A DNA stretch of 64,000 nt from Brevibacillus_C sp046036945. Lineage in GTDB: Bacteria > Bacillota > Bacilli > Brevibacillales > Brevibacillaceae. The position numbers and the translations under genes were made by a program. Location of the stretch: contig NZ_JBJQOQ010000001.1 in the NCBI RefSeq assembly GCF_046036945.1, positions 124,001 through 188,000 on the forward strand, read 5' to 3'. Position 1 is the stretch's first letter. Each line of letters starts with the position of its first letter. Of this stretch, positions 15,935 through 23,100 are shown piece after piece. Below the pieces are notes generated by a model that saw nothing but the letters and a program-made list of their open reading frames with translations, did no database searches and was not told where the DNA came from.

Positions 15935-16126
15935 CAGGATAAGAAAGCATAACTTCCTTCAGACAGCTTCCTTATCCTGCATGACGAAGTACCTCAGCGT
16001 CTGCATCCGGCATTAGCTTCGGTAAAAGCTTCCGCTAAAGAAGGACTCGACTACTTCTTCGAGAAGGCTTCAATCGAAGCTTTTCTTCATGCCAGGCAAT
16101 CTTTTAAAGCTGCCATCGTACATTAA
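15935..16126 (+). other. Structured intergenic stretch with inverted repeat and a start-less 57-codon open frame
   Basis: A 14-base inverted repeat (15935-15948 with 15966-15979, one mismatch, arms CAGGATAAGAAAGC / GCTTCCTTATCCTG) opens the stretch. From 15953 to a TAA at 16124 one frame stays open for 57 codons with protein-like composition (KEGLDYFFEKASIEAF) but no ATG, GTG or TTG. Several GCTTC/GAAGC blocks recur (16020-16085) and can pair. It may be a gene remnant or a structured RNA; nothing in it is recognised. Confidence 0.3.
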
Positions 16127-16155
16127 GACTAAAGCAGAAGGGAGGGAAGAGCTTC

Positions 16156-16509
16156 ATGAACACGAGCATTCCGTCAAAGGACGAACGGCTTTGGGCGACG
16201 ATCTGCCATCTCGCGGCATTTATCGGCTGTATTATTCCTTTTGGCCACATCTTGGGCCCCCTGGTTGTATGGCTGATCAAGCGGGAGGATGGGGGCTTTG
16301 TCGATCAACAGGGGAGGGAAGCAGTTAACTTTAACATCAGCTTTTCTATTTACGGGATCGTCCTCTCTTTGCTCGTCATCATCCTGATCGGAGTTCCGCT
16401 GCTGTTTGTGCTGCTGTTGGCGTGGATTGTCATTGTGATCATAGCGGCGGTCAAAGCCAATGAGGGGGTGAATTACCGCTATCCGCTCACCATTCGCTTT
16501 CTGAAATAG
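16156..16509 (+). CDS. DUF4870 (Tic20-like) membrane protein
   Basis: This 117-residue membrane protein carries the DUF4870 pattern: ERLWATICHLAAFIGCIIPF, then GPLVVWLIKRED, the QGREAVNFNISFSIY motif and two further hydrophobic helices. Such proteins are widespread in Firmicutes and resemble the chloroplast Tic20 fold, with no established role. ATG 16156 follows GGGAGGGAAG. It is likely a single gene. Confidence 0.85.
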   Translation: MNTSIPSKDERLWATICHLAAFIGCIIPFGHILGPLVVWLIKREDGGFVDQQGREAVNFNISFSIYGIVLSLLVIILIGVPLLFVLLLAWIVIVIIAAVKANEGVNYRYPLTIRFLK

Positions 16510-16624
16510 CGATAGAATCACTTGATCCTTGGGAGTCCAAATTTTCAGAATAAAAAGAGGATTTTTAGTTCGCGTGGCGAATATGCTCGGCAAATGGCAT
16601 CTCTTCTACGAAGGAGGGATCATC

Positions 16625-17797
16625 TTGCTCACGGGCATTACCGTCATTGATTTTACACGACATTTGCCAGGTCATTACTGCGGCATCAGGCTCGCCGGGA
16701 TGGGGGCGGAAGTCATCAAGGTGGAGTCGCTGGGAGACTCTGTCCGCCCTGTTGAAACGGGCGTTTTTACCACTGAAGCCCATGCCTTGTACCCAGACGG
16801 GATCGGCAAAAAGAAAAGCGTATGGCTCAACCTGCGGGCGCCGGAAGGGTGCGATTTGGCCTTTGCCTTGGCTGCCGAAGCTGATGTCGTGATCGAAAGC
16901 TTCCGGCCGGGCGTCGTCTCCCATCTCGGTTTGGACTATGCCGCGCTTCGCGAGGCAAAGCCGGAGTTGATCTACTGCTCGATCACGGGGTTTGGCCAGA
17001 CCGGAACCATGGGCCAATTGGGCGGACACGATCTCAACTATCAAGCGGTAAGCGGATTTCTGGGGGTAAACCGGGATGTTGACGGCCGGCCGGTGGTGGC
17101 GGAAATTCCGCTTGCCGAGCTGGCTGGAGGATTGTTTGCGGCCGAACAAATCTGCGCGGCTCTCGTTCAAAAAGAACGGTTCGGGCAAGGGGCTTACCTC
17201 GATATTGCATTGGTTGACGTCCTGGCATCGTGGCTTTCCATGCGAGTACTGCCGGAATGGACGGGTCAGCGGGGCCAGGAGAGTAGAGAGACCGGCTTTC
17301 CGTGTCTGCGAGTCAATTACAATGTGTATGAAGCAGCAGATGGGCGCTTTGTGGCGTTAGCGGCACTGGAGGAAAAGTTCTGGCTGAATTTTTGCTCTGC
17401 AGTCGGACGAGAGGACTGGGAACCGTATGGCGGATTGCGGGTCGAAGAAGCGCCGGAATTGTACGAGGAGTTGAAAGGGCTCTTTTTGACCCGGACGCAG
17501 GCAGAGTGGAACGAGCTGGGGATGGAGGTTGACTGCTGCTTGACAGCAGTGGAAGAGGCCGATAACTGGGCGAGGAGCATGTACGTCCGGAGCAGGCGCT
17601 TCGCCGCTTCGGCTTATGATGAGCCGCCGATTCAGACGACTTCCCCGCTTATCGTTCAAAGCAGGATGGCGGAGGCCGCGTTATACGCAGGGGGCAGTGG
17701 AGCGGATACGCACGATGTGCTGCGAAGCAAATTGGCGATTGGCGATTCGGAATTGAGGAAGTACGCCTCATTGGGAATCATACCGGATAAAAAGTGA
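16625..17797 (+). CDS. CaiB/BaiF family (class III) CoA-transferase or racemase
   Basis: The 390-residue protein starts MLTGITVIDFTRHLPGHYCG, the usual opening of class III CoA-transferases, and shows LAGMGAEVIKVE, DVVIESFRPGV and the active-site stretch GGHDLNYQAVSG with the expected catalytic aspartate. The GHDLNY form is closer to the alpha-methylacyl-CoA racemase branch than to formyl-CoA transferase, so racemase activity is possible. TTG 16625 follows GAAGGAGGG by about 7 bases; the frame upstream lacks such a site. No acyl-CoA dehydrogenase or other CoA-pathway gene is adjacent, so the substrate is unknown. Confidence 0.85.
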   Translation: MLTGITVIDFTRHLPGHYCGIRLAGMGAEVIKVESLGDSVRPVETGVFTTEAHALYPDGIGKKKSVWLNLRAPEGCDLAFALAAEADVVIESFRPGVVSHLGLDYAALREAKPELIYCSITGFGQTGTMGQLGGHDLNYQAVSGFLGVNRDVDGRPVVAEIPLAELAGGLFAAEQICAALVQKERFGQGAYLDIALVDVLASWLSMRVLPEWTGQRGQESRETGFPCLRVNYNVYEAADGRFVALAALEEKFWLNFCSAVGREDWEPYGGLRVEEAPELYEELKGLFLTRTQAEWNELGMEVDCCLTAVEEADNWARSMYVRSRRFAASAYDEPPIQTTSPLIVQSRMAEAALYAGGSGADTHDVLRSKLAIGDSELRKYASLGIIPDKK

Positions 17798-17807
17798 CAT
17801 CACTGTC

Positions 17808-17837
17808 GGCGCTGTGAAATCGGCGCCTGTTTTTTTG
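17808..17837 (+). terminator. Weak terminator after the CoA-transferase gene
   Basis: Short arms GGCGC and GCGCC are followed by a run of seven T. The stem is short, hence the modest confidence. Confidence 0.5.
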
Positions 17838-17919
17838 TTTGGATTCATTACATAATGGGGAAACACCGATCATATGTTACTTTTGGCATTTGAAAATAGA
17901 TGTTGAGGGAGAGTGGCAT

Positions 17920-19383
17920 ATGAGGTGTTCTCTGCTTGGTACGATACTGGCCGTTTCTCTGCTGACAAGCGCATTCCCGCTGTCGGCAGCAGTGGCGGCA
18001 GAAGACACGCGGATCGAGGAAACCAGCAGCAAAACAGCAAAATTGCTGCAGGAATTGCTTCGCTTCGATTCAAGCAATCCGGGCGGCCAAACGCTGGGTC
18101 AGGCCGAATACCTGAAAAAGCTGTTCGATGCGGCCGGAGCCGAGACGGAGATTATCGTGACTCCTTCGGGCCAGGCCCACTTCATCGCCCGGCTGAAAGG
18201 GGACGGTAGCAAAAAACCGGTCCTGCTCGCTGCACACTCCGATGTCGTTCCTGCAGAAAGGAGCGGCTGGAGTGTTGATCCCTTTGCCGGCGTGATTCAG
18301 GACGGGTATGTGCTGGGACGAGGAGCGATGGACTTTAAAGGAGGTCAGGCCGTTTTTGCCAGGGCAGTTTTGATGCTGGCGGAAAACAAGGTGCCGCTCT
18401 CAAGGGATGTCATTTTTCTGGCCGAGGCGGATGAGGAAGCGGGGGAGTACGGTACGAGTTGGCTGGCTGAGAATTACTGGGAGAAGATCGACGCCGAATT
18501 TGCGCTGAATGAAGGCGGGTGGATTTTTCAGAACGGCGCCGGAGAAACCACACAGGTGAACATTACGACTCGCGACAAGATTTACGTCTCGCTGAAACTG
18601 ACGGCTGCGGGCAAGCCTACGCATTCTTCCCGTCCGATGACGGAGAGTGCTATTTCACACCTGACCCAGGCCTTGGCCAAAATCACTCAATGGGATACCG
18701 ACCCTACTCTCAACGAGCAGACGCGGGAGTACTTCCGGGCACTGTCGAGAACAGCGAAAGAGCCGCTTGCCAGCCATCTCAAAAAGCTGGCCGAAGGCAA
18801 AAAGCCGGAGGAGCTGCGCGAGGCGGGGCGGAAAGTGGTTGAACTTGGCGATTATCCGCTGCTCTGGCACGCTTTGATGCGCAATACTGTCGCGCCGACG
18901 ATGGTCAATGCCGGTATTAAGGAAAATGTCATCCCGGGTACGGCGGAGGCGATCATAAATGTCCGTCTGGTACCAGGTTCTACTCCCTACGAAGTAATGG
19001 AACAACTGCGCAAGGTCGTCAATGATCCCGAGGTGAAAATCGAATTGGCTTCCGGCATGACGGACAGCGAGGCACGGGAATATTACGATAAGAAGACAAA
19101 TGCTCCGGCATCGCCTGTCGATACGGAACTCTACCGGGCACTGGAGGAAAGCAGCAAGCAGGTTTGGCCCAAGGCAGAGGTAGTTCCGGCCCTGTTCGAG
19201 GCGGGGACAGACGGATCTGCCTGGCGGGACAGAGGTGTTCCCGTCTACGGCATCTATCCCTATCCTCTTGACAACGAAACCTTGGAGCGGATGCATGGAA
19301 ACGATGAAAGAATCTCGATTCGATCACTCAATGAAGGAACAGAGATGATTTATGAAACGCTGCGGAAGGTGGCCGGACGTTAA
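17920..19383 (+). CDS. Secreted M20 family metallopeptidase
   Basis: The 487-residue protein begins with a Sec signal peptide (hydrophobic core LLGTILAVSLLTSAF, probable cleavage after AVAA). Zinc-ligand motifs of the M20/ArgE/DapE family are AAHSDVVP, GRGAMDFKGG, and EADEEAG with the catalytic glutamates. A dimerisation domain covers about residues 215-330 and a final HGNDERIS supplies the last histidine. ATG 17920 follows GAGGGAGAG. The family hydrolyses N-acyl amino acids, dipeptides or carnosine-like peptides; being exported, it probably acts on peptides outside the cell. Unlike the cytoplasmic ArgE/DapE enzymes it has a leader. Confidence 0.88.
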   Translation: MRCSLLGTILAVSLLTSAFPLSAAVAAEDTRIEETSSKTAKLLQELLRFDSSNPGGQTLGQAEYLKKLFDAAGAETEIIVTPSGQAHFIARLKGDGSKKPVLLAAHSDVVPAERSGWSVDPFAGVIQDGYVLGRGAMDFKGGQAVFARAVLMLAENKVPLSRDVIFLAEADEEAGEYGTSWLAENYWEKIDAEFALNEGGWIFQNGAGETTQVNITTRDKIYVSLKLTAAGKPTHSSRPMTESAISHLTQALAKITQWDTDPTLNEQTREYFRALSRTAKEPLASHLKKLAEGKKPEELREAGRKVVELGDYPLLWHALMRNTVAPTMVNAGIKENVIPGTAEAIINVRLVPGSTPYEVMEQLRKVVNDPEVKIELASGMTDSEAREYYDKKTNAPASPVDTELYRALEESSKQVWPKAEVVPALFEAGTDGSAWRDRGVPVYGIYPYPLDNETLERMHGNDERISIRSLNEGTEMIYETLRKVAGR

Positions 19384-19390
19384 ACCTGAT

Positions 19391-19432
19391 CTGTCTGCCT
19401 GGTAAGATTGAGGCAAACAGGAAAACATTTTT
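19391..19432 (+). terminator. Possible terminator after the M20 peptidase gene
   Basis: The arms CTGTCTGCCT and AGGCAAACAG (one mismatch) are followed, after GAAAACA, by five T. The gap before the T-tract makes it a weak candidate. Confidence 0.4.
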
Positions 19433-19434
19433 CG

Positions 19435-19463
19435 TTGAGCATGGTTGAATCCTGTGTTAGTAT
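19435..19463 (+). promoter_or_regulatory. Candidate promoter of the structured leader
   Basis: TTGAGC (19435-19440) and TAGTAT (19458-19463) are separated by 17 bases. Transcription would start near 19470, giving a leader of nearly 290 bases before the small gene at 19760. Confidence 0.5.
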
Positions 19464-19570
19464 AAGATTATTCTATTGCGAGATGAAACAGCGATCCTGC
19501 GATGTACGTTCGGCTGCTTATGTTTTTAACCTTGAGTGTTTCTAGGGAGACAGAACTTCACGTGTATGTC

Positions 19571-19730
19571 AGGCCCACCTCCGTTTGCGGATGCATGGGA
19601 AGGCAGAAGCGTGGACGGGTCACCCACCTGTCAGTGCAGGTTAAAGAAACATGAGGTCGGACGGCAGAGCGGGGGCCTTGTACATAAGACAAGGAAGCCC
19701 AGAGCCTTGAAAAGGATCCTGGGCTTTTTT
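19571..19730 (+). promoter_or_regulatory. Candidate riboswitch/attenuator with three mutually exclusive stems
   Basis: Three pairings share bases. A closing stem joins AGGCCC (19571-19576) with GGGCCT (19673-19678) around a ~95-base domain. A possible antiterminator joins GGG-CCTTGT (19673-19681) with ACAAGG (19689-19694) plus CCC (19698-19700). The terminator joins AGCCCAG (19696-19702) with CTGGGCT (19719-19725) before six T. Closing stem and antiterminator cannot coexist, nor can antiterminator and terminator, which is the usual logic of a transcription-terminating riboswitch. The enclosed domain does not match, by eye, the TPP, SAM, FMN, cobalamin, lysine, glycine, THF, fluoride, T-box or ydaO consensus. 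It could instead be a stand-alone small RNA. Confidence 0.5.
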
Positions 19731-19759
19731 CCATTTTATACAAAAAAGGAGCTGCAGCC

Positions 19760-20083
19760 ATGCATTACTATGGGAATGAGACGGTCATGTCGCTGGAACA
19801 GGCCATGGACCTGAAGCCAAACGAAATCCGGGTACTGGAGTGGGTGCGGACTTACGAATTTTTGGAGAATCAATACGGGCTGGACGATCCTGTTCACACT
19901 TTTTTGGAGATCAAGTGCGAAGCGGCCGGCGTACGCGTACGGAAAAACCGCATCACTTGTTTCCCGGATTACATCTGCGAAGCGGAAGAGCACTGTCCTG
20001 ATGCGGAAACAGCACTTCCGGTATTCAAGCGGTGGGCCGAGGAGATCTTGAGCGGCATGAGAACACCGGAAGGCAATGTGTGA
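19760..20083 (+). CDS. Small protein of unknown function behind the structured leader
   Basis: This 107-residue soluble protein (MHYYGNETVMSLEQAMDL at the N terminus) has four cysteines, in KCEAAG, ITCFPDYIC and EEHCPD, that might bind a metal. No family is recognised. AAAAGGAGCTGCAGCC precedes ATG 19760. It is monocistronic: a strong terminator follows within a few bases, and the leader with its own terminator precedes it, so expression is probably set by that leader. Its function may be the best clue to the ligand sensed. Confidence 0.7.
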   Translation: MHYYGNETVMSLEQAMDLKPNEIRVLEWVRTYEFLENQYGLDDPVHTFLEIKCEAAGVRVRKNRITCFPDYICEAEEHCPDAETALPVFKRWAEEILSGMRTPEGNV

Positions 20084-20085
20084 AT

Positions 20086-20130
20086 GGCAGAACCGCTGCA
20101 ATAAAACCTGCAGGCGGTTCTGCCGTTTTT
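20086..20130 (+). terminator. Strong terminator between convergent genes
   Basis: The 11-base stem GGCAGAACCGC/GCGGTTCTGCC is followed by five T. It lies between the plus-strand small gene and the end of the minus-strand anti-sigma gene. Confidence 0.9.
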
Positions 20131-20132
20131 GA

Positions 20133-21884
20133 TTATGGTTGCAAAGTGATCGGAACGCTCCAGTTGACATCGCGGTGCTCTTTTTGCAGGTAGGAGAAGT
20201 TCAGTGTCAACTCTGACGGCTTCTGTTCCGTTTCGACCCACAGCCAGCCGTGGAAGTTGACGGTACCGTCCTCATCCCGCTTGTAGTCTAAAGCGACCCC
20301 TGGTCTGAGGACATTGCCTTGGCTGTCTTTTACCTTCCATTCTTCCGGCTTGACGGTGCCTTTCGCCAGTTTTCCTTCAATCTCGATCAGGGCTGCCGGT
20401 TGATCAATCGTCCAGTAGCTCAGTTTCTCCTCTGTGGAATCGGTTTTCATCCGGAAGCTTTTTGCCGTAACCGTATTGCCTTGATACTCCTGGCTGACCG
20501 GCTGTTTGGCTATATGATCAGGTTTTACTGTCATGGAGAAGTCGGCTGGCTCATAGGTGTAAACAGCCTCCAGTTCCAGCGTCAGGTTTTTGACGTCGCC
20601 AAGCGGCGCGAATGCGTGCTGTTCATCTTTTTGCCGTGAACCCTCCTCTTTACTCTTGGACATTTGGCTGGTTACTTCGTTCTTTTCGCGGGTCAGATTT
20701 GTATCGTTCACATCGTCCCAGGCTGCGACTACTTCCCCTCGTTCGTTGAGCAGACGGTAGTAGAAGCCGTATTCATTCATGTAATAATTGTTTGGATGAA
20801 ACGGCGGTTGTTTGGCCATTTCCTGCAATAGCTGCTGTTTTTTCTCCTCGCTCATTCCGGGAGGGAAGATGACCTGTCTCTCGCCCGCGACTGCTGGTTG
20901 CGATGCTTTTCCCCATCGCGCCTTTATCTGTTTATCCCATTCGGCTGTCAGCTCGGTTTGGAACAGAAGATTCGTAGTGCTCGGCGACAGGTCTACTTGT
21001 TTCAAGGAGATGGCAATTCCCTGCGGTGTGGTGTACTGCTGGTTCACCGGAATCACCTTGGATGCGGTTTTGCTCTTTTCCATGTCGATGGGAACTTGCA
21101 GATGCCAATTTCCTTTTGTCTTGCCAATTTTATGAATGTCAAGATGGAGGGTCAGCTTGTTGGGTACTTCTTTTTCCAACGGAATTTCCATGTAGCCTTG
21201 TTGCGGGTCTGACCTTAGTCCGCCGTCCCAGTCATGGTAGACGGTATTCCCCTTTTCATCGGTCAGGTAGTACTGGTTGTCTTCCCGTGTGATCTCTTCT
21301 CCTCTGAGCAGTTCCCGAGGAAGGGCGTTTCCGTCTTTGTCCGCAAGTCCAAACGTAAACACGATGCGTTTCGGATCGGCCAGGACTTCCGTGACGGCGA
21401 GCGTGATCCCCTGATCGGTTACCTTCACCTCTGACTGGGTGATAAATCCCTGTTCTGCAGCTTTTTTTACCCCTGCGTCATCCGTGATGTTAAACAACGT
21501 TTCTTTTACAAACGCGGCAAACGTCGGAGAGACGAAAGTGCCGAGCGAAATCGCTACAGCCAAACCGGCTGCCGTCCATGTAATTCTTTTCACAATGATC
21601 CAACTCCTTTGTTTCATCCTTTGGAATTTTGCTGTCCGGGCCGCTTGCGGGACCGCTTCAGCCGGGGGAAGTTGCGATAAAGTTTCGGCCGTAAACGATT
21701 CGGGAAGCGGAGGGGCTGTCAAAGTGAGCAGATCGTCAATGGAATGGCACAACTCCCGATACTGCTGCAGGCGCTGTCGACACTCTTGACATTCATCGAG
21801 GTGGCTTTGAATTCGCCTGTTCTCCGCAGAGGGGAGCTCCTGGTCGCAAAATTTCATCAATTCCTCAGAGTGGATACATTTCAT
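20133..21884 (-). CDS. Membrane anti-sigma factor with zinc-finger and DUF4179 domain
   Basis: The 583-residue protein has an N-terminal cytoplasmic anti-sigma zinc finger (HLDECQEC within the first 40 residues), one transmembrane helix (TAAGLAVAISLGTFVSPTF, about residues 110-130) and a large extracytoplasmic part of about 450 residues beginning with a DUF4179-type region. It should hold the upstream-encoded ECF sigma factor inactive until an envelope signal arrives. ATG 21884 follows a G-rich binding site and overlaps the sigma gene by 20 bases, so the two are translationally coupled. The outer domain is much larger than in RsiW and may sense a ligand directly. Confidence 0.85.
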   Translation of the reverse strand: MKCIHSEELMKFCDQELPSAENRRIQSHLDECQECRQRLQQYRELCHSIDDLLTLTAPPLPESFTAETLSQLPPAEAVPQAARTAKFQRMKQRSWIIVKRITWTAAGLAVAISLGTFVSPTFAAFVKETLFNITDDAGVKKAAEQGFITQSEVKVTDQGITLAVTEVLADPKRIVFTFGLADKDGNALPRELLRGEEITREDNQYYLTDEKGNTVYHDWDGGLRSDPQQGYMEIPLEKEVPNKLTLHLDIHKIGKTKGNWHLQVPIDMEKSKTASKVIPVNQQYTTPQGIAISLKQVDLSPSTTNLLFQTELTAEWDKQIKARWGKASQPAVAGERQVIFPPGMSEEKKQQLLQEMAKQPPFHPNNYYMNEYGFYYRLLNERGEVVAAWDDVNDTNLTREKNEVTSQMSKSKEEGSRQKDEQHAFAPLGDVKNLTLELEAVYTYEPADFSMTVKPDHIAKQPVSQEYQGNTVTAKSFRMKTDSTEEKLSYWTIDQPAALIEIEGKLAKGTVKPEEWKVKDSQGNVLRPGVALDYKRDEDGTVNFHGWLWVETEQKPSELTLNFSYLQKEHRDVNWSVPITLQP

Positions 21885-22434
21885 ACACACCCCCCCCTTC
21901 TTTCCTTTTTAACCAGCATTCCTGGAACTTTTTCCGGGCGCGGTGCAGGCGAACCTGTACCGTATTGACGGGGATCATCAACGTTTCACTGATCTCCCTG
22001 TAGCTGAGCTGCTCGCTGTGGCGGAGCAGCAACACGATGCGGTAGTCCTCCGGCAAGCTGAGCAAAATCTTCTGAAACGCGGCAGCCTGCTCCTTTTCCA
22101 AGTATAGTTTTTCCGGAGTATCATCGTGCGGATGGTCCGAATCGCTGATCGGGATGTTCGGCAGTTCCCTTTTTCGGCGCCGCAGCTCATCCAGACAGTG
22201 GTTGATGGCGATGCGATAGATCCAGGCTGAAAATTTCCCTGTTGGGGAATATTCATTCAGCTTGTAATAGATTTTGATAAACACTTCCTGCAGCATATCT
22301 TGGGCGTCTTGCGGCTGGCCGACCATTTTGATCAGGACGGCATACAGTCTCGATTTGTACCTGTCGATGATCTGAGCGTAAGCCTGCTGGTTGCCCTGCA
22401 AGATCTGTACAATGAGCTCCTGCTCCTCCAGCAT
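21865..22434 (-). CDS. ECF RNA polymerase sigma factor
   Basis: The 189-residue protein has sigma region 2 (DAQDMLQEVFIKIYYKL and FSAWIYRIAINHCLDELRR) and region 4 (LLLRHSEQLSYREISETL, then VNTVQVRLHRARKKF). It resembles the SigW/SigV-type ECF factors paired with DUF4179 anti-sigmas. ATG 22434 is chosen because AAGGAGGAGAAAATC precedes it; the frame extends six codons further up to a TTG lying on that site. It is the first gene of the operon and probably autoregulated (see promoter at 22503-22529). Confidence 0.9.
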   Translation of the reverse strand: MLEEQELIVQILQGNQQAYAQIIDRYKSRLYAVLIKMVGQPQDAQDMLQEVFIKIYYKLNEYSPTGKFSAWIYRIAINHCLDELRRRKRELPNIPISDSDHPHDDTPEKLYLEKEQAAAFQKILLSLPEDYRIVLLLRHSEQLSYREISETLMIPVNTVQVRLHRARKKFQECWLKRKEGGGVYEMYPL

Positions 22435-22502
22435 GATTTTCTCCTCCTTCAAAAAGGCGTGCTGCGCAGCAACGGATTCCTTTTTGCACGCTCACTTAGT
22501 AA

Positions 22503-22529
22503 AACGACAACTTCTGCAATAATCTTACA
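22503..22529 (-). promoter_or_regulatory. Candidate autoregulated ECF-type promoter
   Basis: On the minus strand TGTAAG (22529-22524) and CGTT (22506-22503) are separated by 17 bases. This is close to the TGTAAC-N17-CGWC class recognised by Bacillus SigX/SigV-type factors, consistent with the sigma gene activating its own transcription. Confidence 0.5.
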
Positions 22530-22627
22530 GGCCGATGAAAAAAATCTGCAGCTGACCTCGCTCTCCAAGTATACGAACAGCCCTGTTTAGCAAAAGCTTA
22601 GCGTATCACGATGTTGGAGGTGCAGTC

Positions 22628-22984
22628 ATGAGCGGTTTTGTCGTGAAATTGGTCGTGGCGCTGATTACAGTGTTTTTGGCAGATGTCGTGCTCCCAGGCA
22701 TGTACTATCCGTCCATGTATCAAGATCTGCTGGTCGGTCTGCTGTTCGCTGTGGTCGGTTATTTTACCGAAGTGATGATCCTGAGGCGGGATACGATTTG
22801 GCTCAGTACCGCAATGGATTTTGTTATCGGGGCACTGCTCATCTACCTCAGCCAGTTCGTATTCATCGGCGCCCGTGTCACATTGGCAGCGGCGCTGATC
22901 ACGGCATTGGCTATCGGCGTGTTGGAGCATCTGCAGCACATCTGGCTCGTCCAGACCGGCCGTGTGGAGAAGGAAAGAACATAG
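22628..22984 (+). CDS. DUF2512 (YndM-like) membrane protein
   Basis: This 118-residue protein is almost all hydrophobic, with four predicted membrane helices, and matches DUF2512 by eye (KLVVALITVFLADVVLPG near the N terminus, then LLFAVVGYFTEVMIL). Family members are common in spore formers and have no known function. ATG 22628 follows TTGGAGGTG; a terminator follows. Confidence 0.75.
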   Translation: MSGFVVKLVVALITVFLADVVLPGMYYPSMYQDLLVGLLFAVVGYFTEVMILRRDTIWLSTAMDFVIGALLIYLSQFVFIGARVTLAAALITALAIGVLEHLQHIWLVQTGRVEKERT

Positions 22985-22995
22985 GTATAGTCAGG

Positions 22996-23022
22996 CGCCG
23001 GGGCGACATTCCCGGCGTTTTT
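22996..23022 (+). terminator. Terminator after the DUF2512 gene
   Basis: The stem CGCCGGG/CCCGGCG with an eight-base loop is followed by five T. It separates this gene from the MoxR/ABC operon. Confidence 0.85.
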
Positions 23023-23100
23023 CATTTTTCTTGTATCTTTTTGGCGGCAAGCTGCGTCATACCTCTTGAAAAGTACACTACATAGCGGAGGGTGCCGCCC

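Noticed and set aside
15953..16126. 57-codon open frame called as a gene
   Set aside because: No start codon in frame; reported only as an unexplained structured stretch.
19470..19730. 6S RNA or SRP RNA as identity of the leader
   Set aside because: No SRP loop signature was seen and no clear 6S bubble, and the RNA ends in an antiterminator/terminator pair right before a gene. It remains an open alternative but was not called.
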